Assembly (NCBI GenBank): GCA_964292325.1
Contig: CAXYVG010000020.1
Span: 1 to 48,723, forward strand
Direction: 5' to 3'
Origin: CTSoil-075 sp964292325
GTDB lineage: Bacteria; Bacillota; Negativicutes; DSM-13327
Length of the DNA stretch: 48,723 bases
Part shown: piece by piece, positions 40,378 through 48,609 of the stretch
Layout of the letters: each line of letters starts with the position of its first letter
Numbering within the stretch: the first letter of the stretch is position 1
Notes under the pieces: generated by a model
Database searches by the model: none
What the model was told of the DNA's origin: nothing
Seen by the model: the letters and a program-made list of their open reading frames with translations, nothing else
Position numbers and translations under genes: made by a program

Positions 40378-41718
40378 TTGCAGGAGTTGATCGATATAAA
40401 ATACTTTACAATTGTTACTTACGGATGCCAAATGAATCAGCATGATTCGGAACGATTAGCAGGTCAGCTGAAAAGTATTGGCTATGAATATACAGAGGTA
40501 CTAGCAGAGGCTAATTTTGTATTAGTCAATACCTGTTGCGTACGAGAAAGCGCTGAAAAGAAGATTTATGGAAAAATTGGTGAATTAAAAACTCTTAAAG
40601 CTAGCAATCCCAATTTAATTATCGGAATTACCGGTTGCATGGCACAAAAAGACCGTGAAAAATTATTTAAAAAAGCTCCTCATATTGATCTAGTATTAGG
40701 TACACATAATGTGCACCAACTAGTAGAGCTTGTAAAAGAATTTGAGCGAACAAAAGAACATGTCCTTGCTGTATGGGATCAAGCAGAACAGTTAACCCCT
40801 GATGTGCCTACCATTCGTAAAGGAAGTATTTCTGCATGGGTACCCATCATGCATGGCTGCAATAATTTTTGCACCTACTGCATTGTCCCTTATGTTCGTG
40901 GTAGAGAGCGCAGTCGGCCGATCGAGGATATTGTAGCCGAAGTCCATCAATTAGGTCTTGAAGGCTTTAAAGAAATAACCTTACTTGGACAAAATGTAAA
41001 CTCTTACGGTAAAGATACTGATCAATATGGTGATTTTGCCGATCTACTATATGCGGTAGATCAAGTAGAAACCATCGAACGGATTCGCTATATGACCTCT
41101 CATCCGCGTGATATGAATGATAAAGTCATTGATGTTATTGCCAACAGCAAGAAAATTTGCGAATGTTTCCATCTACCTGTCCAGTCAGGTAGTGATACTA
41201 TTTTAAAAATGATGAATCGAGGTTATACCACTGACTATTACCGCGAATTAATTGCCAAGATTCGTAAAGCCGTTCCTCATGCCAGTCTTACCACCGATAT
41301 TATTGTTGGTTTCCCTGGAGAAACCGATGAACTCTTTAAAGAAACATTAGCTTTTATTAAAGAAATCGGTTTTGATTCGGCATATACCTTCTTATATTCA
41401 AAGCGCTCTGGTACACCAGCCGCTACGATGCCTGATCAAGTACCTGCACAAGTCAAAAAAGAACGTCTACAACAGTTAATGGATGCGCAAAACGAGATTA
41501 GTTTGCGCCTAAATGAAAAGTTAACAGGAGAGACCGTCACCGTCATGGTAGAAGGTCCAAGTAAAAATGATGAAAATCGCTTAATGGGCCGCACGGCTAC
41601 GAATAAAATTATATTATGGGACAAACAAGGCACGGCCGACGAGGAAATAGGTAAGCTGGCTAAGGTTCAGATCACGAAAGCACAAACCTGGATACTAAAA
41701 GGCCAGCTTACTAAATAA
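40378..41718 (+). CDS. miaB: tRNA-2-methylthio-N6-dimethylallyladenosine synthase
   Basis: Radical SAM enzyme that adds a methylthio group to i6A37 in tRNA, acting after MiaA (encoded at 47.1 kb). N-terminal cluster Cys are in TYGCQMN, NTCCVRE and TGCMAQ; the radical SAM motif is CNNFCTYC (about residues 161-168); a TRAM domain ends the protein. The start is uncertain: there is no ATG ahead of the essential TYGC motif. TTG at 40378 or 40387 are possible, but the only AGGAG (40382-40386) is best placed for ATC 40390 or ATA 40396. Confidence 0.93.
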   Translation: MQELIDIKYFTIVTYGCQMNQHDSERLAGQLKSIGYEYTEVLAEANFVLVNTCCVRESAEKKIYGKIGELKTLKASNPNLIIGITGCMAQKDREKLFKKAPHIDLVLGTHNVHQLVELVKEFERTKEHVLAVWDQAEQLTPDVPTIRKGSISAWVPIMHGCNNFCTYCIVPYVRGRERSRPIEDIVAEVHQLGLEGFKEITLLGQNVNSYGKDTDQYGDFADLLYAVDQVETIERIRYMTSHPRDMNDKVIDVIANSKKICECFHLPVQSGSDTILKMMNRGYTTDYYRELIAKIRKAVPHASLTTDIIVGFPGETDELFKETLAFIKEIGFDSAYTFLYSKRSGTPAATMPDQVPAQVKKERLQQLMDAQNEISLRLNEKLTGETVTVMVEGPSKNDENRLMGRTATNKIILWDKQGTADEEIGKLAKVQITKAQTWILKGQLTK

Positions 41719-41739
41719 AATGCTTAAAAAACTATATTA

Positions 41740-41832
41740 AATTGTTAGTCTACTAATAATGGGATCTAGGACATCGCTTACTTGCTATGTAACGCTGCAA
41801 AGCCCTAGATCCCATTCCTGACTATTTATATT
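41740..41832 (+). repeat. Family I-related element, copy D (ends decayed)
   Basis: The left block ATTGTTAGTCTACTAATAAT matches the family. The hairpin arms AATGGGATCTAGG (41758-41770) and CCTAGATCCCATT (41804-41816) are a perfect 13-bp complement unlike those of other copies. The loop begins ACATCGCTTAC, close to the ATCGCTTGC of the 48.4-kb copy. The right end no longer shows CTTAGTG. It may also act as a terminator-like barrier between miaB and mutS. Confidence 0.6.
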
Positions 41833-41883
41833 GAGTTCAAATTATATAGTACATTGTCGATAGAGGGATAGGAGAATATAAAC

Positions 41884-44475
41884 ATGACAGTACGCTATAC
41901 TCCCATGATGGAACAATATCTAGAAATTAAAAGTAAACATAGTAATGAAATTTTGTTTTTTCGTATGGGTGACTTTTATGAAATGTTTTTTACCGATGCC
42001 GAGCTTGCATCACGCGAACTCGAAATTACCCTGACCGGCCGCGATGGCGGGCAAACTAAAAAAGTACCGATGTGTGGTATTCCATACCATTCAGCAGATA
42101 ATTATATTGCACGCTTAATCAATAAAGGTTATAAAGTCGCCATTTGCGAACAAGTAGAAGATCCTAAACAAGCCAAAGGGTTAGTGCGGCGCGAAGTCAT
42201 TAAAATTATTACTCCTGGTACCTTGATTGCCGAAAATCTGTTACCAAGTAATAATAACAATTTTCTTGTAGCACTTTACGAAGAAGAAGAAATATTAATT
42301 CTTACCGCTTCTGATATTTCGACTGGCGAATGTTTATGGGCTACTTTTTCTGGATCGCAGCGCTTAACTACGTTATATGATCACTTATTTCGCCTAATGC
42401 CTACCGAAATCGTGTTATCGGGCACCATTGATAACATTGATAAGCTAAATGCTTTTATGAGCAATCGCATTCCAAACTGTACCCATACCAATTTAATAGT
42501 AGATGACTTACAATTCGCCAATGGTTTGCCAAAAAAGCATTTTAGCTCTGAAGACTTACCAGAGCAAGAAATAGCCCTCACAGGAATTAGCTATTTATTA
42601 TATTATCTACACCAAACTGTCAAAACAGATTTATCACACCTAAACCGCTTGATCAAAATCAATTCTTCTGAATATCTAGTCATTGATTCCACGAGTATGC
42701 GTAACCTTGAAGTGACGCGCAATGTACGAGATGGTGGGAAAAAAGATACCTTGCTCGCAGTATTAGATTATACAAAAACTGCGATGGGGGGGCGTCTCTT
42801 AAAAAAATGGCTAGAATATCCCCTTTTGCATCCTAATCATATTATAGAGCGCCAAGATGCAATTGCCGAACTCCTCGACAAACCTACTCTGCGACAAACT
42901 ATTCATGAAACCCTTGCCAATATTTATGACTTAGAGCGAATCCTAACCCGTATTGAAGTGGCAACCGCTAATGCGCGTGATGTAGTAGCCTTGCAATCAT
43001 CACTAGCTGTATTACCTGAGATAAAGTCAGCTCTTGAAACGGTAACCACTAAATTTTTAAAATCGCTTGCGCTAGACACCCATGCAGAAATCGTAAACCT
43101 GATTGGTATTGCCATTGTCGACAATCCTCCTTTTTCCGTTCGGGAAGGTGGTTTAATCAAACCAGGTTATCATGCAGAATTAGATGAACTACATGCCATC
43201 GCAAGAAATAGTAAACAGTTTGTCCAAGATATTGAAACGAGAGAACGAGAAGCAACTGGCATTAAATCTCTTAAAGTGGGTTATAATAGGGTATTTGGCT
43301 ACTATATTGAAATCACGCATTCTCATACCGCCTCTGTCCCTGATAGCTATATCCGCAAACAGACACTGACGAATGCAGAGCGTTATATCACGCCAGAACT
43401 AAAAGATTTTGAGAGTAAAATCCTCGGTGCACAAGAAAAAATCGTCATCATTGAATATCATTTATTCTCTGAAGTTCGTGATACCATTAAGAGTCATATC
43501 AAAAACATTCAGCAGACAGCCCGTCAACTTGCGCAGCTCGATGCCATCATTAGTTTAAGCGAGGTGGCTTTTCGGCATAATTATACTCGTCCACAAATTA
43601 CGCAAACTCACGAAATTACCATTAAAGATGGACGCCATCCGATTGTAGAAAGACTGTTACATCAGCAGTTATTTGTTCCAAACGACACAGAGCTCAATCA
43701 TCATAGCAATGAGATTATTGTGATCACAGGTCCTAATATGGCTGGTAAATCCACCTATATGCGCCAAGTCGCTCTATTAGTATTAATGGCGCAAATCGGT
43801 AGCTATATTCCCGCCCGCGAGGCAATTATTAGCCCAGTTGATCGTATCTTTACACGTGTTGGCGCGAGTGATGATTTATCTACTGGTCAAAGTACGTTTA
43901 TGGTAGAAATGAATGAAGTCGCACAAATCTTAAAACATGCTACGAAAAATAGCTTGGTCATTTTAGACGAAATCGGAAGAGGTACTAGTACCTTTGATGG
44001 AATGAGCATTGCCCGCTCCGTTATTGAATATATTAAAGAAAAAATTAAAGCCAAGACACTGCTTGCTACTCATTATCATGAACTAACGGAACTTGCAAGC
44101 CACAGTAAGACCATCAAAAACTACTCCGTCGCAGTAAAAGAGCGAGGAAATGAAGTCGTTTTCCTCAGACGCATTATTCCGGGTGGCGCTGATAAAAGTT
44201 ATGGAATTCATGTTGCTCAATTGGCAGGATTGCCTAAAAGAGCGATTGAGCGGGCCCAAGAACTACTGCTAGAATTAGAAACACATCAGCCAAAGCCTCA
44301 GACACCTACCACTAACGTGGTAGAATCTGCTCCTTTGCAACCGATGTCATTATTTACATCTGCGCTGGTAGATGAACTATTACAGCTTGATGTTATGACC
44401 ATTACCCCTTTAGAAGCTCTTAATATTCTCTATAAACTGCAAAAACAAGCAAAACAGGAGTCTGGACAATTATGA
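41884..44475 (+). CDS. mutS: DNA mismatch repair protein MutS
   Basis: Mismatch-recognition ATPase, 863 residues. The mismatch-wedge motif is in FFRMGDFYEMF (Phe-x-Glu, about residues 25-35). The ABC-type ATPase has Walker A GPNMAGKST (about 615-623), the STFMVEMNE segment, DEIGRGTS and THYHEL. ATG 41884 follows ATAGGAGAA. The stop overlaps the mutL start (ATGA, 44472-44475), so the pair is coupled. Confidence 0.97.
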   Translation: MTVRYTPMMEQYLEIKSKHSNEILFFRMGDFYEMFFTDAELASRELEITLTGRDGGQTKKVPMCGIPYHSADNYIARLINKGYKVAICEQVEDPKQAKGLVRREVIKIITPGTLIAENLLPSNNNNFLVALYEEEEILILTASDISTGECLWATFSGSQRLTTLYDHLFRLMPTEIVLSGTIDNIDKLNAFMSNRIPNCTHTNLIVDDLQFANGLPKKHFSSEDLPEQEIALTGISYLLYYLHQTVKTDLSHLNRLIKINSSEYLVIDSTSMRNLEVTRNVRDGGKKDTLLAVLDYTKTAMGGRLLKKWLEYPLLHPNHIIERQDAIAELLDKPTLRQTIHETLANIYDLERILTRIEVATANARDVVALQSSLAVLPEIKSALETVTTKFLKSLALDTHAEIVNLIGIAIVDNPPFSVREGGLIKPGYHAELDELHAIARNSKQFVQDIETREREATGIKSLKVGYNRVFGYYIEITHSHTASVPDSYIRKQTLTNAERYITPELKDFESKILGAQEKIVIIEYHLFSEVRDTIKSHIKNIQQTARQLAQLDAIISLSEVAFRHNYTRPQITQTHEITIKDGRHPIVERLLHQQLFVPNDTELNHHSNEIIVITGPNMAGKSTYMRQVALLVLMAQIGSYIPAREAIISPVDRIFTRVGASDDLSTGQSTFMVEMNEVAQILKHATKNSLVILDEIGRGTSTFDGMSIARSVIEYIKEKIKAKTLLATHYHELTELASHSKTIKNYSVAVKERGNEVVFLRRIIPGGADKSYGIHVAQLAGLPKRAIERAQELLLELETHQPKPQTPTTNVVESAPLQPMSLFTSALVDELLQLDVMTITPLEALNILYKLQKQAKQESGQL

Positions 44476-46268
44476 ATATCATTCATGTGTTAGATGAAAA
44501 TACAGCGAATAAAATTGCGGCAGGGGAAGTAGTCGAGCGCCCGTCCTCTATTGTCAAAGAACTAATTGAAAACTCCATTGATGCAAAAAGTAGTCATATT
44601 GAAGTAGAAATTATGGATGGTGGTATTAGTTTTATCCGAATCACGGATAATGGTAGTGGTATGAGCCCTGAAGATGCTAGGCTAGCAATTCTTCGCCATG
44701 CCACTAGCAAAATCACGGTAGCGGAAGATTTATCAACCATTCACTCGTTAGGTTTTCGTGGTGAAGCCCTACCGAGTATCGCTGCCGTATCAAAATTTTC
44801 ATTAACGACTCGTTTACATGACAATCAACCGATGGCAACCTATGTAGAGGTAGCAGGAGGGATTACCACTGACATTCGAGAAGCTGGTGGTAATGTAGGA
44901 ACGACCATTGTGATACAAGATTTATTTTTTAATACACCAGCTCGTAAGAAATTCTTAAAAACACCACCAACTGAGGGTTCTCATATTAATGATATTATGA
45001 TAAAACTCTCCTTGTCTTATCCAGATATTGCCTTTAAGTTAATTAATAATAATCGTTTAGTATTATCAACACCCGGTAACAATCAATTATCCGATACACT
45101 ACTTAGCCTCTATGGCCAGAAAATTTCTCCTGATATTCTGCCCATTCACTATGAAAATTCTAGCGATCATATTTATATTTCTGGCTATTTAGGTAAACCG
45201 ACGCTACTAAAAAGTAATCGTCAGTGGCAAACCATCATCGTAAATGGACGAGTCATTAATAGCCGCGCTATTGGCAAAGCGCTAGACAATGCGTATCATT
45301 CTTTGTTACCCAAAAGCGGTTATCCATTAGCAGTACTAAATATAACAGTAGATACTAGTACCATTGATGTAAATGTGCATCCACAAAAAACGGAAATCAA
45401 ATTTAGTAATGAACAAACCATTTTTAGGGCAGTATATAAAGCTGTGACCGATGTGCTCTCTGGAGCGCATAATCCGACTCACCTCGCAGCTACAGCCGAA
45501 CTGAAACATTATACGACGCCATCTGCGCCTAGCTATCATCGACAAGAACCGCTTTATACCAGCCTTCCGACTCCCATCGCTTCCTCATGGCAAGAAACTC
45601 CAATGCCCCTTACTACAGCAAGGACGATACTGCAACAAGAAGAGGTCGTTTTTAAGCAAACATCTGAACCTGAAATGCTACTACAAGACCCTGAACCTCA
45701 ATTTTTCTTGCAACCATTAGGTCAAGTGGATGACTGTTTCATTATTAGTAGAGGCCAAGATGGTCTATATATCATTGATCAACATGCTGCTCATGAGCGG
45801 ATTCTCTATGATAAAATGAGTCAATATAGTGATCGCATCTCCTCGCAACAATTATTAGTACCAATATTTATGGATTTTGATGAAAAAGAAGTCATGATTG
45901 CCTCTGATTATCAATCTACATTTTACGAATTAGGCTTTGGTCTCGATCAATGTGGACCGAATACCATGCGAATTACCGAACTACCAAGTGATATACCAAT
46001 CGCAGAAGCTGAAAATGCTATAAGAGAAATATTAGATGCTATCCAAAATATGCATAACCCTACAGCAGCAGAACTACGACATAGTGGTCTACAAATTGCG
46101 GCTTGTCGCGCTGCGATTAAAGCTGGCGAAACGCTCAATATGCGTCAAATGCAAGCACTGATTAGTGAACTTTGTAATACGAAATTACCGTATACCTGCC
46201 CCCATGGACGACCAGCTATGATACGCTTTAGTCCCGATGATCTGTATAAAATGTTTAAACGAACATGA
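44472..46268 (+). CDS. mutL: DNA mismatch repair protein MutL
   Basis: GHKL ATPase and nicking endonuclease, 598 residues. N-terminal motifs: NKIAAGEVVERPSS (about 12-25), DNGSGM, and GFRGEAL. The linker (about 335-410) is Pro/Thr/Glu-rich. The C-terminal metal-binding motif reads DQHAAHERILYD, where the final acidic residue of the usual DQHA(X)2E(X)4E is Asp instead of Glu. The other endonuclease motifs, ACRAAIKAGE and CPHGRP, are present, so nicking activity is probably kept. Confidence 0.97.
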   Translation: MNIIHVLDENTANKIAAGEVVERPSSIVKELIENSIDAKSSHIEVEIMDGGISFIRITDNGSGMSPEDARLAILRHATSKITVAEDLSTIHSLGFRGEALPSIAAVSKFSLTTRLHDNQPMATYVEVAGGITTDIREAGGNVGTTIVIQDLFFNTPARKKFLKTPPTEGSHINDIMIKLSLSYPDIAFKLINNNRLVLSTPGNNQLSDTLLSLYGQKISPDILPIHYENSSDHIYISGYLGKPTLLKSNRQWQTIIVNGRVINSRAIGKALDNAYHSLLPKSGYPLAVLNITVDTSTIDVNVHPQKTEIKFSNEQTIFRAVYKAVTDVLSGAHNPTHLAATAELKHYTTPSAPSYHRQEPLYTSLPTPIASSWQETPMPLTTARTILQQEEVVFKQTSEPEMLLQDPEPQFFLQPLGQVDDCFIISRGQDGLYIIDQHAAHERILYDKMSQYSDRISSQQLLVPIFMDFDEKEVMIASDYQSTFYELGFGLDQCGPNTMRITELPSDIPIAEAENAIREILDAIQNMHNPTAAELRHSGLQIAACRAAIKAGETLNMRQMQALISELCNTKLPYTCPHGRPAMIRFSPDDLYKMFKRT

Positions 46269-46313
46269 TCAGTACGAAAAATAAATATATACGTTAGGTA
46301 GTAGGTGATACCC

Positions 46314-47099
46314 ATGCAATTAATTGTGACAACCGTCCAGCATCCCTCTGAGGAGATTAATGCCTTATCACACCATATCGCAAACACACTACATATTCCG
46401 TTTGTCCCAAGAGCTAAGCATTCACTGATGTCGATGAAAATACATTACCAAGTGGATAATATCATTGTGGTATCCAAAAAGGGTCCCTTAGTCAATACGC
46501 CTGGTGGAGAATATTTTTTTCATTTGAATATGGCGCAGTTACGTATAAAAAATCTTTTAAAAGGTCAACATGACCATATGGTATCCGCTATGGGCCTCGC
46601 CCCTGGTATGTCTGTTCTTGATTGTACCCTTGGTCTCGCTACCGATGCGATTGTAGCAAGCTATGTAGTGGGTCCTACGGGCTTTGTATTAGGCATAGAA
46701 ACCTCTCCCTCTGTTGCGTTTATCGCAGATTATGGACTAAGACATTTCGTGACCGATGAAGAAGAGCTTACCAATGCATTGCGACGTATTGAGGTGAAAC
46801 AAGCTCATTCTTATAAATTCTTGGCTACCTTACCAACAAATAGTTATGATGTAGTCTTTTTTGACCCCATGTTTCGGCATCCGATTCATAGTAGTTCTAA
46901 TGTAAAACCGCTTCGCTATTTAGCCGATAATAGTCCTTTACCTAAAAATACCCTCAAAGAAGCTTGTCGCATTGCTAAAAAACGAGTGGTTGTCAAAGAA
47001 TCAAATAATAGTAATGAATTTACACGCCTAGGCATCACGACAGTTTGTGGTGGAAAATATAGTCGAGTGCATTTTGGCATCATTGAAATAGGAGAATAG
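46314..47099 (+). CDS. RsmJ-like class I SAM-dependent methyltransferase
   Basis: 261 residues. The SAM-binding core has MSVLDCTLGLATDAIVAS (motif I, about 98-115) and YDVVFFDPMFRHP (motif IV, about 179-191), resembling the RsmJ/DUF548 family that methylates guanine in 16S rRNA. The N-terminal region carries GGEYFFHLNMAQLRI, a family trait. Whether the target is G1516 as in E. coli is an inference. ATG 46314 is preferred over the in-frame GTG 46305, which overlaps the TAGGTGAT ribosome site. It sits 4 bp before miaA. Confidence 0.8.
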   Translation: MQLIVTTVQHPSEEINALSHHIANTLHIPFVPRAKHSLMSMKIHYQVDNIIVVSKKGPLVNTPGGEYFFHLNMAQLRIKNLLKGQHDHMVSAMGLAPGMSVLDCTLGLATDAIVASYVVGPTGFVLGIETSPSVAFIADYGLRHFVTDEEELTNALRRIEVKQAHSYKFLATLPTNSYDVVFFDPMFRHPIHSSSNVKPLRYLADNSPLPKNTLKEACRIAKKRVVVKESNNSNEFTRLGITTVCGGKYSRVHFGIIEIGE

Positions 47100-47103
47100 G
47101 AAT

Positions 47104-48039
47104 ATGGAACGTATGATCGCCGTCATTGGCCCAACTGCCGTCGGTAAAACAAAACTCAGTATTGATTTAGCTAACATGCTACATTCTGAAATCATTTCTG
47201 GCGATTCAATGCTCGTATATAAAAATATGAATATTGGCACTGCTAAGCCCAGTATGAACGAACGTTCTAATATTATTCATCATTTGATTGATATCTTAGA
47301 GCCAAATGCTGATTTTAGTGTAGTGCAATTTAACGAACTTGCCAGTCAATGTATTACTGACATCAATCGCCAAGGGCTCATTCCCGTTGTGGCAGGCGGT
47401 ACAGGTTTATACATTAAATCATTACTAGAAGGGTACCAGTTTAATACGACGCCTAGTGATGAAAAACTACGCACGAAGCTAGATCTTCTCGCGAAAGAGC
47501 ATGGTAATCAATATCTGCACGATCAATTAGCGAGCGTTCTGCCTGATACAGCAAAACGTTTACACCCAAATGATCTGCGCCGGGTGATACGTGCTTTAGA
47601 AATCTATTCTCTAAGTGGTGACACCGTATCACAACACAAACAGCAAGAACTTCTTTATGATGCTATAATTATTGGTCTTACGATGGATCGTAAACTTTTA
47701 TATAACCGCATTAATCAACGAGTGGATCTGATGATAGAGCAAGGTTTAGTCGAAGAAGTTGCATCATTGCTAGAAAATGGTGTACCACCTAACTGCCAAG
47801 CCATGCAGGGTATTGGTTATAAGGAAATTATCCATTATCTACAAGGTGAAATCGATTTAGACACTGCAACCGAAAATATAAAGCAAGCTACGAGGAATTT
47901 TGCAAAACGTCAGCTTACTTGGTATCGTAAAATGCCTTATATTATATGGTTTGATGTGGACGATTTTAACAGTTATGAGACAATGTTAGAAACTATTTAC
48001 CATAAAATAGCAGGAAAATTCAACTTGCTAGTCGAATAG
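47104..48039 (+). CDS. miaA: tRNA dimethylallyltransferase
   Basis: Transfers the dimethylallyl group to A37 of tRNAs reading UNN codons, making the substrate for MiaB. 311 residues. The P-loop GPTAVGKTKLS is at residues 9-19, followed by ISGDSMLVYKNMNIGTAKP and the DILEP and GGTGLYIKSL motifs. The C-terminus shows FAKRQLTWYRK. It lies between the RsmJ-like gene and hfq, the common miaA-hfq order. Confidence 0.96.
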   Translation: MERMIAVIGPTAVGKTKLSIDLANMLHSEIISGDSMLVYKNMNIGTAKPSMNERSNIIHHLIDILEPNADFSVVQFNELASQCITDINRQGLIPVVAGGTGLYIKSLLEGYQFNTTPSDEKLRTKLDLLAKEHGNQYLHDQLASVLPDTAKRLHPNDLRRVIRALEIYSLSGDTVSQHKQQELLYDAIIIGLTMDRKLLYNRINQRVDLMIEQGLVEEVASLLENGVPPNCQAMQGIGYKEIIHYLQGEIDLDTATENIKQATRNFAKRQLTWYRKMPYIIWFDVDDFNSYETMLETIYHKIAGKFNLLVE

Positions 48040-48073
48040 AAAAAATAAATGATAAAAATCGGAGGAATGGACT

Positions 48074-48334
48074 ATGACAACTAAAATTATTAATTTACAA
48101 GATAGTTTTTTAAATCAAATACGTAAAGAAAACAATCTACCTGTCATTATCTATCTTGTCAATGGGTTTCAGCTTCGAGGTGTAGTGAAGGGCTTTGATA
48201 ATTTTACTGTGATTATCGAAAATGATGGGAAACAGCAATTAGTATATAAACATGCCATCTCAACGATTACACCCCTGAGAGCAATATCACTAGCTTCTCA
48301 TGAAAAAAACGATGACAAACCACTTGCAAAATAA
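48074..48334 (+). CDS. hfq: RNA chaperone Hfq
   Basis: Hexameric Sm-like protein that binds sRNAs and mRNAs. 86 residues: Sm1 (NLQDSFLNQIRKENNLPVII split at residues 7-26, then YLVNGFQLRGVVKGFDNFTV) and Sm2 with the signature YKHAISTI (KHA in place of the usual KHA/KHS set). The short acidic C-terminal tail is typical of Firmicutes. ATG 48074 follows CGGAGGAATGG; an ATG at 48067 is in another frame. Confidence 0.96.
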   Translation: MTTKIINLQDSFLNQIRKENNLPVIIYLVNGFQLRGVVKGFDNFTVIIENDGKQQLVYKHAISTITPLRAISLASHEKNDDKPLAK

Positions 48335-48360
48335 GATTCAACATATCGAACAATTGAATC

Positions 48361-48508
48361 TATATATGACGTACTACGTAAATTGCATCTATATTGTTAG
48401 TCTGCCGTTAATAGGCTATAGGGCATCGCTTGCGTCCTTCGTAAAGCCACTCAGCCCTATAGCCTATTACCGACGATTACCTTTAAAAGACTTAGTGTGT
48501 TATATATA
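48361..48508 (+). repeat. Family I dispersed element, copy B (long)
   Basis: The ends are inverted with some mismatches (TATATATGACGTACTACG against CTTAGTGTGTTATATATA). Block AAATTGCATCTATATTG then TTAGTCTGCC matches the 35.5-kb copy. The central hairpin has a perfect 16-bp stem, TAATAGGCTATAGGGC (48409-48424) with GCCCTATAGCCTATTA (48454-48469). Its loop includes 28 nt (48426-48453) identical to that of the copy at 10499-10526. The right side keeps CGATTACCTTTAAAAGA. With the terminator that follows, it fills most of the 275-bp gap after hfq. Confidence 0.8.
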
Positions 48509-48512
48509 AACT

Positions 48513-48544
48513 AAAAAACTCTTGGCTTTTACCAAGAGTTTTTT
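48513..48544 (+). terminator. Terminator after hfq
   Basis: AAAAAACTCTTGG (48513-48525), loop CTTTTA, CCAAGAGTTTTTT (48532-48544). A perfect 13-bp stem with the CTTGG/CCAAG core and a T run. Confidence 0.9.
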
Positions 48545-48609
48545 AGCACCCTTTTTGCTAAAACGAATATACTGTATAACACTGATAGCCGTGTGGTGAG
48601 GTGACAATT

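Noticed and set aside
48300..48509. Short open frame overlapping the end of hfq
   Set aside because: It covers the Family I copy, has no ribosome site, and shows no recognisable protein.
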